Shown here in pieces: positions 21,518-29,733 of a stretch of DNA of 64,000 bases (position 1 is its first letter; the number at the start of each line of letters is the position of its first letter). The notes under the pieces were generated by a model. It was not told the origin of the DNA. It saw nothing but the letters and a program-made list of their open reading frames with translations, and searched no databases. The position numbers and the translations under genes are program-made. The DNA is from Comamonadaceae bacterium ALPHA2B (GTDB lineage Bacteria; Pseudomonadota; Gammaproteobacteria; Burkholderiales; Burkholderiaceae_C), in assembly GCA_005503065.1 (NCBI GenBank), contig SCOE01000012.1:1-64000 (forward strand). Reading direction: 5' to 3'.

Positions 21518-21546
21518 TTGACATCTAAACTAATGCAAAGTAATGT
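21518..21546 (+). promoter_or_regulatory. strong sigma-70 promoter with MarR-like half-site
   Basis: TTGACA (21518-21523) and TAATGT (21541-21546) are 17 bp apart, a near-consensus promoter for the operon starting at 21598. TTGACATCTAAA overlaps the -35 box and matches 9 of 12 positions of the TTTAGGTCTAAA palindrome upstream of the iorA-like gene. The same MarR could therefore control both. Confidence 0.55.
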
Positions 21547-21597
21547 TTGTGGCAGAGCCCGGGCGCATCCGTCCGGCCGCGCTTGCCAGGAGCAGAC

Positions 21598-22671
21598 ATG
21601 CGGATTGCGGTGTTGGGTGGTGGCCACGGTTGCTATGCGGCCGCCGCGGACCTGTCGGAGGCAGGGCACGAGGTCAGGCTCTGGCGGCGCGATGCCGAGG
21701 CGCTGCGGCCGGTCATCGACGCCGGTGCCATTACGCTGAAGGACGCGGCGGGTGCACGAGACATCGCGATGGCCCTGGCGACGCCGGACATCGGGCTCGC
21801 GATGCGGGACGCCGAGTTGATCGTTGCCCCGGTTCCCGCCACGGCGCAGCTGGACATCGCCAGGGCCATGGCGCCTCACCTCGTGGATGGGCAGGTCGTG
21901 TTCCTCCCGCCGGGCACCTTCGGCAGCTACGTGATGGCCCGAGCCGTGCGCGATGCCGGCCAGAACGCCGACGTGGCATGGGCGGAAACCGGCACGTTGC
22001 CCTACCTCGCACGCAAGCATGGTCCGCGGGAGATCAACGTGACGGTCCGTGCCATACGCCTGCCGACGGGGGTCTACCCGGGGCGTTCGTCGGCGCACGC
22101 GCTGGCGGTGGTCCGGCACGCCTATCCCGCCGTGCACGACTGCGGCGATGCCCTCTCCGGCGCGTTGATGAACGCGGGCCCGGTGATCCATCCGCCGCTG
22201 ATGGTGATGAACGCCGCCCCGTTGCAGCACTTCGAGCGCTGGGACATCCACAACGAGGGGACGCAGCGGGCCGTGCGGGAGGTCACCGACCGGCTCGACC
22301 GGGAGCGCGTTGCCGTGCGCGAGGCCCTGGGCTATGGCGCCCCGCATTACCCGTTGGCCGATCACTACAACAACGACCAGTGGATGTACGGCGATGCGCA
22401 CAAGCAGCTCGTGAAGTCCGGAGACTGGCGCGAGCACATCGACCTCTACGGCCATCGCTACGTCACCGAGGACACCGAGCTGGGACTCGCCCTCCTTGCA
22501 TCGGCGGCGCGTCACGCCGGGGTCGATGCGCCCGTCGCGCACGGCCTGCTGGCCATCGTGGGAGCCTTCCTCGGTCGTGACTTGCGGGAAGGGCCGAGGA
22601 GCTTCGAGGCGCTGGGCCTTGCGGGCCTCGACCGCGGCGCCCTGGCTCAGAGGCTTCACGATGGCCGATGA
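21598..22671 (+). CDS. NAD(P)-dependent octopine/nopaline dehydrogenase-family protein
   Basis: This 357-aa protein has an N-terminal Rossmann domain (MRIAVLGGGHGCYAAAADLS) and the helical C-terminal domain of opine dehydrogenases (NAGPVIHPPLMVMNAA; HYNNDQWMYGD). Opine dehydrogenases reductively condense amino acids with 2-oxoacids or oxidise such conjugates; related proteins act on hydroxy acids. The ATG at 21598 has a CCAGGAG ribosome site; the upstream in-frame extension shows no family sequence. It leads a four-gene operon, and the next gene starts inside its end (11-nt overlap). The real substrate is unknown. In a plant-associated context, oxidation of an amino-acid conjugate is a reasonable guess only. 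Confidence 0.82.
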   Translation: MRIAVLGGGHGCYAAAADLSEAGHEVRLWRRDAEALRPVIDAGAITLKDAAGARDIAMALATPDIGLAMRDAELIVAPVPATAQLDIARAMAPHLVDGQVVFLPPGTFGSYVMARAVRDAGQNADVAWAETGTLPYLARKHGPREINVTVRAIRLPTGVYPGRSSAHALAVVRHAYPAVHDCGDALSGALMNAGPVIHPPLMVMNAAPLQHFERWDIHNEGTQRAVREVTDRLDRERVAVREALGYGAPHYPLADHYNNDQWMYGDAHKQLVKSGDWREHIDLYGHRYVTEDTELGLALLASAARHAGVDAPVAHGLLAIVGAFLGRDLREGPRSFEALGLAGLDRGALAQRLHDGR

Positions 22672-23680
22672 AGTCGCGCCTTCCGCGGCAGTCCTGCCAC
22701 GCTTCGTGGCAGCCGGCGCCGGCCGCATGGGTCGGGGCATCGCCATCGCGTTCGCGTATGCAGGCCACCGGATCTCCCTCGTCGACCTTCGGCATCGATC
22801 GCAGCAGGCGTGGGAGGCACTGGCGAAGGAGGTGCAAACGGAGATCGAGGGTGCGCTGCGCAGCCTTGTCCAGCAGGGCGTGCTGCGAGAGGACCAGGTT
22901 GCGACCCTCGCCGCGCGCGTGAAGCTGGTGGACGCGCAGGCTGCGCCCTCCGCGCTCGCGGCAGCCGAGGTGGTTTTCGAGGCCGTGCCGGAGACACTGG
23001 CGGCCAAACGGGAGGCCTTCGAATGGCTCAATCGCCATTGCACCCCGGAGGCCATCCTCACGTCGACGACGAGCAGCATCCTGGTGAGCGAGCTTGCGCC
23101 GCTGGTGCACCGGCCCGAACGGTTCCTGAACATCCATTGGCTCAATCCGGCCTACGTCATTCCGGTCGTCGAACTCAGCAGCCACGAAGGAACAGCCGCG
23201 CCGGTGCTGGCCCGGGCGCGGGCCGTCATGGAGTCGATCGGCAAGCTTCCCGTGATGTGTGGCGCAACGCCCGGGTACATCGTGCCGCGGCTGCAGGCGC
23301 TGATCATGAACGAGGCGGCCCGCATGATCGAAGAAGGTGCGGCGACGGCGGAAGAGATCGACAAGGCCACCCGCTATGGGCTGGGGCTGCGGTTCGCGGC
23401 GCTGGGCGTCGTCGAGTTCATCGACTTCGGCGGGTGCGACATCCTGCATCACGCGAGCCGCGAGATGTCGCGCTCGGTCGACCCTGTGCGCTACGAGGCG
23501 CCGCCCATCGTCGGCAAGATGGTCGAGCGCGGCCAGCTCGGGCTGAAGACCGGGCGCGGCTTCTACGACTACGAGGGCCGTGACCTCGCGGCCTATCGAG
23601 GCGACGTCCTGGCCCGCACCCTCGGCATGCTGCGGCACGTCCGGATGCTGCATCCGGCACGGGACGACATCCTGTCATGA
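22661..23680 (+). CDS. 3-hydroxyacyl-CoA dehydrogenase family protein
   Basis: This 339-aa protein has the NAD-binding motif GAGRMGRGIAIAFAYAGH, the catalytic His in NIHWLNPAYVIPVVEL, and a C-terminal helical dimerisation domain (GYIVPRLQALIMNEAARMIEEG; GLKTGRGFYDY). It should oxidise a 3-hydroxyacyl-CoA, or a related 3-hydroxy acid, with NAD. The ATG at 22661 lies within the end of the opine-dehydrogenase-like gene, and the stop overlaps the next start by ATGA. It belongs to a small catabolic operon whose substrate is not identified. Confidence 0.88.
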   Translation: MADEVAPSAAVLPRFVAAGAGRMGRGIAIAFAYAGHRISLVDLRHRSQQAWEALAKEVQTEIEGALRSLVQQGVLREDQVATLAARVKLVDAQAAPSALAAAEVVFEAVPETLAAKREAFEWLNRHCTPEAILTSTTSSILVSELAPLVHRPERFLNIHWLNPAYVIPVVELSSHEGTAAPVLARARAVMESIGKLPVMCGATPGYIVPRLQALIMNEAARMIEEGAATAEEIDKATRYGLGLRFAALGVVEFIDFGGCDILHHASREMSRSVDPVRYEAPPIVGKMVERGQLGLKTGRGFYDYEGRDLAAYRGDVLARTLGMLRHVRMLHPARDDILS

Positions 23681-24477
23681 GGCGCGTTCTGCGTGCGTTC
23701 GCCGACCTGTCCGGCGGGCAGGTGCATTACGCGGCGTGCGGCGATCCGAGTGCCGAACCGGTGCTGCTGCTTCACCAGTCGCCGCGCAGCTGGCGCGAGT
23801 ACCGGGCCGTGCTGCCCCTGCTGGGCGCGCATTGGCGGGCCATCGCCATGGACACCGCAGGCTTCGGTGATTCGGAAAGCTCGGGGCCGGCCACGATCGA
23901 GCACTATGCCCAGGTCGCTCTGGAGCTCCTGGTGCACCTGGGCCTGAAGCACGTGCACGTGGTCGGGCACCACACGGGCGGCGTGATCGCGGTGGAGCTT
24001 GCAGCCTCGGCGCCGCAGCGGGTGGCCTCGCTCACCCTGTCGTCGACGCCGTTCACCGATGCCGCCTTCCGGGCCGCACGAGCCAGCCGCCCGCCGATCG
24101 ACGAGGTGGCGCCGAGCGCGGACGGCAGTCACCTGACGGTACTGTGGCAGCGGCGCCAAGGCTTTTATCCCGATGGGCGGCCGGAGCTGCTGGAGGCCTT
24201 CGTGCGCGATGCGCTGGCGGTCGGCAACCCGGAGGATGGCCACCGGGCCGTCGCCGCCTATTCCATGGAGCAACGCATCGGACTGGTCCGCCAGCCGGTC
24301 TGCATCCTGCGTGCCACGCACGACCCTTTCGCCGCGCCACACGCGGCTGAGCTCATGGCGCACCTGCCGCAGGCCAGCCTGGCCGAGATCGAGGGCGGCA
24401 TGGTGCCGCTGCCGGACCAGATGCCGTCCCGGTTTGCCGAAGCCGTTCACGGCTTCCTGTCGGGGCTGCCGAGATGA
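23677..24477 (+). CDS. alpha/beta-hydrolase fold protein with atypical nucleophile position
   Basis: This 266-aa alpha/beta-hydrolase fold protein has the oxyanion-side segment LLLHQSPRSWREY, DTAGFGDS, and the nucleophile elbow VVGHHTGG. In the elbow the usual Ser/Asp/Cys position is occupied by His. The acid is likely Asp in THDPFA. The loop that normally bears the catalytic His reads GGMVPLPDQ, with Met where His is expected. A classical Ser-His-Asp triad is therefore not visible. It is coupled by ATGA overlaps to the genes on both sides. It could be a lyase-type or pseudo-enzyme member of the fold, or use the elbow His directly. Confidence 0.8.
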   Translation: MRRVLRAFADLSGGQVHYAACGDPSAEPVLLLHQSPRSWREYRAVLPLLGAHWRAIAMDTAGFGDSESSGPATIEHYAQVALELLVHLGLKHVHVVGHHTGGVIAVELAASAPQRVASLTLSSTPFTDAAFRAARASRPPIDEVAPSADGSHLTVLWQRRQGFYPDGRPELLEAFVRDALAVGNPEDGHRAVAAYSMEQRIGLVRQPVCILRATHDPFAAPHAAELMAHLPQASLAEIEGGMVPLPDQMPSRFAEAVHGFLSGLPR

Positions 24478-25340
24478 GAGCCTGGCGCGTGCTGGCCTGG
24501 GGCGGGCCGCTGTCGTTGCAGGAGCTTCCGCCTCCGGTGCCCAGGCCCGGGCGCAGCCTCGTGCGCATGGCCGCCGCGACCGTGGGGCACATCGATCGCA
24601 CCGTGATGGCCGGGAAGTTCATGGCACCGCCGGCGTTGCCGTACACGCCAGGCGTGGAGGCGGCGGGCGTGGTTGTCGATTCGACCCGCTTTTCCGCCGG
24701 CACGCGAGTGTGGTTGCGCGGCGGCGGGCTGGGCACGCGCTCCGATGGCACCTGGTGCGAACTCATCGATGCCCCGGACGAGGCCCTGGGCCTGCTGCCC
24801 GACGAGGTGTCGATGGAATGGGGCTCCGCCTTCTTCTCTCCGTCGACCTCGGCGTGGGTGGCGCTGCATGAGCTCGGCGGGTTGCGCCCGGGCGAGCGGG
24901 TGGGCGTCACCGGGGGCAGCGGCGCGGTGGGTTCCATGACGCTGCAGCTCGCGCGTGATGCGGGCGCGGAAGTCGTCGGTCAGCCGGACGAGTCGTCGCC
25001 GGTGGACCTACTTGTCGACACCGTCGGGGGCCGCGTGCTCGAGGAAGGCATCCGCTCGGTGGCGCCGGGCGGGCGCATCGTGCTGGTCGGCTACACCGCA
25101 GGCGAGCACGTGAGCATCGCTCTGCCCGAACTGCTGCAGCGCGACGTGCGCCTGTTGCCCCTCAACATGTACCGCAGGGAGGCACAGGGCCGTGCGGCGG
25201 CGCCGCAGCTCCTGGAGCGGCTGGCCGACGGCAGGCTGCAGCTGGCGACGCGCCGGTTTGCGCTGGCCGATGCGCCTCAGGCCTTGCAGTGGATCGCCGA
25301 GCGGGGCCACCGCGGGCGCGCCGTGCTGGTGGCCGACTGA
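24474..25340 (+). CDS. medium-chain dehydrogenase/reductase (quinone-oxidoreductase-like)
   Basis: This 288-aa MDR-superfamily protein has an N-terminal GroES-like domain (LPYTPGVEAAGVV) and an NADPH-binding Rossmann domain (GVTGGSGAVGSMTLQLARDAG; LLVDTVGG). The zinc-ligand cysteines of alcohol dehydrogenases are absent, as in quinone oxidoreductase or enoyl reductase types. It is shorter than the usual 320-330 aa. It is the last gene of the four-gene operon, with an ATGA overlap at its start, and it converges on the MarR gene 15 bp away. Confidence 0.85.
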   Translation: MRAWRVLAWGGPLSLQELPPPVPRPGRSLVRMAAATVGHIDRTVMAGKFMAPPALPYTPGVEAAGVVVDSTRFSAGTRVWLRGGGLGTRSDGTWCELIDAPDEALGLLPDEVSMEWGSAFFSPSTSAWVALHELGGLRPGERVGVTGGSGAVGSMTLQLARDAGAEVVGQPDESSPVDLLVDTVGGRVLEEGIRSVAPGGRIVLVGYTAGEHVSIALPELLQRDVRLLPLNMYRREAQGRAAAPQLLERLADGRLQLATRRFALADAPQALQWIAERGHRGRAVLVAD

Positions 25341-25355
25341 GCAACTGGTCGGTCC

Positions 25356-25841
25356 TCAACCTTCGTCATCGAGTTCCGCGCCTGCCGCCTCGCCGTCGGC
25401 GTGCAGTTCGACCAGGCGCCTCAAGGTTCTCTTCAGCTCCTCGGCACGCGCCAGGCCGAACGGTTCGAGCACACGACGCTCGTGCGCTCGCGCCAGCGCG
25501 ATCAGGTGCTCGACGGCCTTCGCACCTTTGCGGGTGATGCGCACCAGGGTGATGCGCCGGTCGCTGTCGTGGGGCAGACGTTCCACCTGCCCCTTGCCTT
25601 CCATCCTGTCCAGCAGGCGCGTCACTGTCGGCTGCTTCGTGACGGTCACCTGCGCCAGGTCCGTGATGCTGATGGGCTCGCCATCCGCCAGCGAGGCCAT
25701 GACGCGCCACTCCGACACGGAAAAGCCGTGCTGCCGCGCCACCTTGTGGAATTCGCCGGAGATGAGCTGGCTGGCCTGGGCGAGCAGGGCAGGCAGGTAG
25801 TCGTCGACGAAGTGGCGCGAGTTGGGGTCATGCAGGGTCAT
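25356..25841 (-). CDS. MarR-family regulator, divergent from the iorA-like gene
   Basis: This 161-aa MarR protein has an alpha-helical dimer end and a winged helix-turn-helix (GFSVSEWRVMASLADGEPIS; VTVTKQPTVTRLLDRMEGKG). The wing DSDRRITLVRITRKGAK is conserved. MarR proteins are usually ligand-released repressors of the adjacent operon. It sits between the 21.6-25.3 kb operon and the 26-kb catabolic locus, and its own promoter region holds TTTAGGTCTAAA. In Variovorax a MarR protein is known, as I recall, to repress the auxin-degradation locus and to be released by indole-3-acetate. By position this is the best candidate here. Confidence 0.92.
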   Translation of the reverse strand: MTLHDPNSRHFVDDYLPALLAQASQLISGEFHKVARQHGFSVSEWRVMASLADGEPISITDLAQVTVTKQPTVTRLLDRMEGKGQVERLPHDSDRRITLVRITRKGAKAVEHLIALARAHERRVLEPFGLARAEELKRTLRRLVELHADGEAAGAELDDEG

Positions 25842-25875
25842 AGAGCACCCATCGTACAGATGGCACAGCGATTGC

Positions 25876-25918
25876 TTTGCTAGGGTAATGCATGATTGTG
25901 AATAGATTTAGGTCTAAA
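25876..25918. promoter_or_regulatory. iorA/marR divergent promoter with TTTAGGTCTAAA operator candidate
   Basis: The palindrome TTTAG-GT-CTAAA occupies 25907-25918. A possible promoter reading into the iorA-like gene is TTTGCT (25876-25881) and TGAATA (25899-25904), which would put the palindrome over the start of transcription. The same arrangement recurs at 38286-38328. Confidence 0.55.
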
Positions 25919-25983
25919 CAGAATCATCCAATCGATCCTGATGGATGGCCGCACCCCACGGCGGCGATGGAGCACGTACACCG

Positions 25984-28155
25984 ATGGCCGAGCGATCTTT
26001 CGTCGAAGAAGTGAAGAAGCTGCGCCTTGCCGAAGGCCAGACCTTCCGCGGTGAGGGCATTCTGGCCGTCACCAAGGCGTTGCTGGAATCGGGCGTCTCG
26101 TACGTCGCGGGCTACCAGGGCGCACCGATCTCGCACCTGATGGATGTGCTGGCCGATGCGCAGGACATCCTGGCGGACCATGGCATCCGGTTCGAGAACA
26201 GCGCCAGCGAGGCCACGGCCGCCGCCACGCTGGCCGCCTCGGTCAACTACCCGCTGCGCGGCGCCGTGACCTTCAAGGCAACGGTGGGCACCAATGTGGC
26301 GTCGGATGCCTTGGCCAACCTGGCCTCCGGCGGCGTCACCGGCGGCGCACTCATCATCGTGGGCGAGGACTACGGCGAGGGCTCCTCCATCATGCAGGAG
26401 CGCAGCCATGCCTTCGCGATGAAGTCGCAGATGTGGATGCTCGATCCGCGGCCCAACCTGCCCAGCATCGTGCAGGCCGTCAAGACGGGCTTCGAGCTCT
26501 CCGAGGCCAGCAACACGCCGGTGATGCTGCAACTGCGCATCCGCGCCTGCCATGTGCACGGCCAGTTCACTGCTTCCGACAACCGGCGCGCCAGCTTCAC
26601 GCTGAAGGAGGCGCTGGAGAACCCGCAGCGCGACGTGGACCGCATCGTGCTGCCGCCCGCAAGCTTCCTGCACGAGCAGGAGAAGATCAAGCAGCGCTGG
26701 CCCGCCGCAGTGCGCTTCATCGAGGAGCGCGGCCTCAACGAGTTCTTCGCCGAGGGCGCCGACGACATCGGCATCATCGTGCAGGGCGGTTGCTACAACA
26801 CGCAGGTGCGGGCGCTGGAGCGCCTGGGCCTGGCCGACGTGTACGGCCGCTCCAAGGTGCCGCTGTACGTGATGAACGTGGCCTACCCGGTCATCGACAG
26901 CGAGGTGCTGCGCTTCTGCGAGGGCAAGCGCGCCGTGCTGGTGGTCGAGGAAGGCCAGCCCAACTTCGTCGAGCAGAACATCGCGACCATCCTGCGCCAG
27001 GCGGGCAGCAGCACCGCGCTGCACGGCAAGGACATGCTGCCCGTGGCGGGCGAGTACACCGCGCAGGCCGTGATGGCCGGCACCCGCGCCTTCTGCGAGC
27101 GCTACGGCCGCCTGGCGCCCAAGGCGGCGCCAGCCGAGGTGGTGCCCGCCAGGCCGCGCAAGATCATTCCGCTGATCAGCGAAGCGCAGCTCATGCCCTT
27201 GGAGCGCAGCGTGCACGCGCGCCCGCCGGGCTTCTGCACCGGCTGCCCCGAGCGCCCCATCTTCAGCGCCATGAAGCTGGTGCAGCGCGAGCTGGGCCAG
27301 CACCATGTGTCGGCCGACATCGGCTGCCACCTGTTCTCCATCCTGCCGCCCTTCAACATCGGCAACACCACCATGGGCTATGGCCTGGGCGCTGCAGGCG
27401 CGGCAGCCCTCAACACCCAGGCCGACAAGCGTGCCATCGCGGTGATGGGCGATGGCGGCTTCTGGCACAACGGCCTGACCAGCGGCATCGCCAACGCCGT
27501 GTTCAATCAGAGCGACAACCTGACGGTCGTGGTCGACAACAACTACACCTCGGCCACCGGCGGGCAGGACATCCTCTCTTCCAAGGCCGTCAACGCCACG
27601 CGCAGCACCGGCCACGAGATCGAACAGGCGGTGCGCGGCGTGGGCGTGAAGTGGGTCAAGACCCTGCGCCGCACCTACGACGTGGCCGGCATGCGCGACA
27701 CGCTCAGGGAGGCGCTGACGACCAAGGAGAAGGGCCCCAAGGTCATCATTGCCCAGTCCGAGTGCATGCTGAACCGCCAGCGCCGCGAGAAGCCGCTGGT
27801 GCGCAAGGCCGTCGCCGATGGCAAGCGCATGGTGCGCGAGAAGTTCGGCGTCGACCCCGACACCTGCACCGGCGACCATTCCTGCATCCGCCTTTCGGGC
27901 TGCCCCTCGCTGTCGATCAAGCCGAACCCCGATCCGCTGCGGCAGGAGCCCGTGGCCGCAGTCATGGACAGCTGCGTGGGCTGTGGCGTATGCGGCGAGG
28001 TCTCGCACGCGGCCGTGCTCTGTCCTTCCTTCTACAAGGCGCAGGTGGTGAGCAACCCCACCGGCTGGGACCGGCTGCGCGAACGCGTGCGCGGCGCCGT
28101 CATCGGCTGGCTGCAACGCCGCGACGCCGAGCGCCGTGCGCGTCTGGCCTTCTGA
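25984..28155 (+). CDS. indolepyruvate ferredoxin oxidoreductase alpha-like subunit
   Basis: This 723-aa TPP-dependent 2-oxoacid:ferredoxin oxidoreductase large subunit resembles IorA. It has the N-terminal pyruvate-oxidoreductase-like domain (YVAGYQGAPISHLMDVL). The TPP motif GDGGFWHNGLTSGI lies near residue 489, with NNYTSATGGQ following. C-terminal ferredoxin-type Cys groups (CTGDHSCIRLSGC and CVGCGVC, about 628-680) close the protein. The ATG at 25984 is preferred to 25945 because family sequence starts there. It is paired with the next gene. In this locus I suggest it oxidatively decarboxylates isatinate (2-aminophenylglyoxylate, an aryl 2-oxoacid) to the anthraniloyl level. Arylpyruvate oxidation is the known family reaction; the isatinate role is inference. 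It is probably the first gene (A) of the iad-type locus. Confidence 0.88.
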   Translation: MAERSFVEEVKKLRLAEGQTFRGEGILAVTKALLESGVSYVAGYQGAPISHLMDVLADAQDILADHGIRFENSASEATAAATLAASVNYPLRGAVTFKATVGTNVASDALANLASGGVTGGALIIVGEDYGEGSSIMQERSHAFAMKSQMWMLDPRPNLPSIVQAVKTGFELSEASNTPVMLQLRIRACHVHGQFTASDNRRASFTLKEALENPQRDVDRIVLPPASFLHEQEKIKQRWPAAVRFIEERGLNEFFAEGADDIGIIVQGGCYNTQVRALERLGLADVYGRSKVPLYVMNVAYPVIDSEVLRFCEGKRAVLVVEEGQPNFVEQNIATILRQAGSSTALHGKDMLPVAGEYTAQAVMAGTRAFCERYGRLAPKAAPAEVVPARPRKIIPLISEAQLMPLERSVHARPPGFCTGCPERPIFSAMKLVQRELGQHHVSADIGCHLFSILPPFNIGNTTMGYGLGAAGAAALNTQADKRAIAVMGDGGFWHNGLTSGIANAVFNQSDNLTVVVDNNYTSATGGQDILSSKAVNATRSTGHEIEQAVRGVGVKWVKTLRRTYDVAGMRDTLREALTTKEKGPKVIIAQSECMLNRQRREKPLVRKAVADGKRMVREKFGVDPDTCTGDHSCIRLSGCPSLSIKPNPDPLRQEPVAAVMDSCVGCGVCGEVSHAAVLCPSFYKAQVVSNPTGWDRLRERVRGAVIGWLQRRDAERRARLAF

Positions 28156-28174
28156 GGCGGGGAACGACACCGTC

Positions 28175-29719
28175 ATGACGCAAGCAACCCAACCCATCAA
28201 GATCGCGATCCTCGCCATGGGCGGCGAGGGCGGCGGCGTGCTGGCCGACTGGCTGGTGGACCTGGGCGAGGCCAACGGCTGGATCGCGCAGACCACCTCG
28301 GTGCCCGGCGTGGCCCAGCGCACCGGTGCCACCATCTACTACGTCGAGATGTACCCCGAGGCCCAGGCCCATGCCGACGGCGGCCAGCCCGTGCTGGCGC
28401 TGATGCCCCTGCCGGGCGACGTGGACGTGGTGTTGTGCTCCGAACTCATGGAGGCCGGCCGCGCCGTGCAGCGCGGCCTGGTCACGCCCGAGCGCACCAC
28501 GCTGGTCGCCTCCACGCACCGCGTCTATTCCATCGCCGAGAAGAGCGCCATGGGCGACGGCCGCGTCGACAGCACGCAACTGCTGGCCCACGCCGGGCAG
28601 GCGGCGCAGCGCTTCGTGCGCTTCGACATGGCCGAGGCCGCAGCGCAGAACGGCAGCGTGATCAGCGCCGTGCTCTTCGGCGCGCTGGCCGGCACCGGCG
28701 TGCTGCCCTTCGCCCGCGAACAATTCGAGGCCACCATCGAGCGCGGCGGCGTGGGCGTCAAGCCCAGCCTGAAGGCCTTCGGCGCGGCATTCACGCGGGC
28801 GCAGGCTGGTGAGGCGCCTGTGCAGGCCGAGCCCGTGGTGCCCACGACGGCGCGCGCGACCGCGCCCGATCCGGTCATCCAGGCGCTGCTCACGCGCTTG
28901 TACGCCGAGTTTCCGGCTCAAGCCCAGCCGCTGATGCTCGAAGGCCTGCGCCGCCTCGTCGACTACCAGGACCCGGCCTATGCCGAGCTCTACCTCGGCC
29001 GCATGGCCGAGATTTGCCAACTTCCCGACGACCCGGCGCGGACCTTGGCCTGCGAGACCGCTCGGCACCTGGCACTGTGGATGAGCTACGAGGACACCGC
29101 CCGCGTCGCCCAACTCAAGACGCGCTCCAGCCGCTTCGCCCGCGTGAAGCAGGAGACCGGCGTCGATGCCGACCAGGTCATCGCCATCAACGAATACATG
29201 CATCCCGGCCTGCGCGAGATCTGCGAGACCTTGCCCGGCGGCCTGGGCCGCTGGCTGATGGGCTCCGGCGCGCCGCGCCGGCTGGTGGAGGGCATGACGA
29301 AGAAGGGCCGCGTGGTGCAGACCAGTTCGGTGCACGGCTTCCTGCTGCTCTCGGCGGTGGCCTTCGCCCGCCGCTGGCGCCGCAGCACGATGCGCTATGC
29401 CGAAGAGAACGGCCGCATCGAGCAGTGGCTGCAAGGCATCCGCGAGGCCGCGGCTGCCTCGTCCGATCTGGCGGTGGAACTGGCGCGCTGCCAGAAGCTG
29501 GTCAAGGGTTACAGCGACACCCATGAGCGCGGCGTGCGCAACTACGACACCGTCATGGCCGCCTGGCGCCAAGCGGGCACCACGCTGCCGCCCGCCACGT
29601 TGCGCGCCTGGCGCGAAGCGGCGCTGGCGGACGAGCATGGCCATGCACTGAAGGCCGCGCTGGCCCGGCACGCGCAAGCGGCCATCGTCCCCGCTGCGAC
29701 TGTGGTCGCCGCAGCCTGA
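28175..29719 (+). CDS. indolepyruvate oxidoreductase beta-like subunit with C-terminal extension
   Basis: This 514-aa partner of the preceding subunit has an N-terminal gamma/beta-type domain (IKIAILAMGGEGGGVLADWL; VPGVAQRTGATIYYVE). A long helical C-terminal region (DUF6537-like, about 230-480, with YADEF-type substitution RLVDYQDPAYAELYL) makes it much longer than classical IorB. Such extended subunits accompany IorA in aromatic-degrading bacteria. The ATG at 28175 follows the iorA-like stop by 19 bp. An Ala-rich C-terminus is present. The two subunits should form a cytoplasmic TPP/Fe-S enzyme that needs a ferredoxin partner not obvious in the window. Confidence 0.85.
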   Translation: MTQATQPIKIAILAMGGEGGGVLADWLVDLGEANGWIAQTTSVPGVAQRTGATIYYVEMYPEAQAHADGGQPVLALMPLPGDVDVVLCSELMEAGRAVQRGLVTPERTTLVASTHRVYSIAEKSAMGDGRVDSTQLLAHAGQAAQRFVRFDMAEAAAQNGSVISAVLFGALAGTGVLPFAREQFEATIERGGVGVKPSLKAFGAAFTRAQAGEAPVQAEPVVPTTARATAPDPVIQALLTRLYAEFPAQAQPLMLEGLRRLVDYQDPAYAELYLGRMAEICQLPDDPARTLACETARHLALWMSYEDTARVAQLKTRSSRFARVKQETGVDADQVIAINEYMHPGLREICETLPGGLGRWLMGSGAPRRLVEGMTKKGRVVQTSSVHGFLLLSAVAFARRWRRSTMRYAEENGRIEQWLQGIREAAAASSDLAVELARCQKLVKGYSDTHERGVRNYDTVMAAWRQAGTTLPPATLRAWREAALADEHGHALKAALARHAQAAIVPAATVVAAA

Positions 29720-29733
29720 ACCGAGCCGCTACC

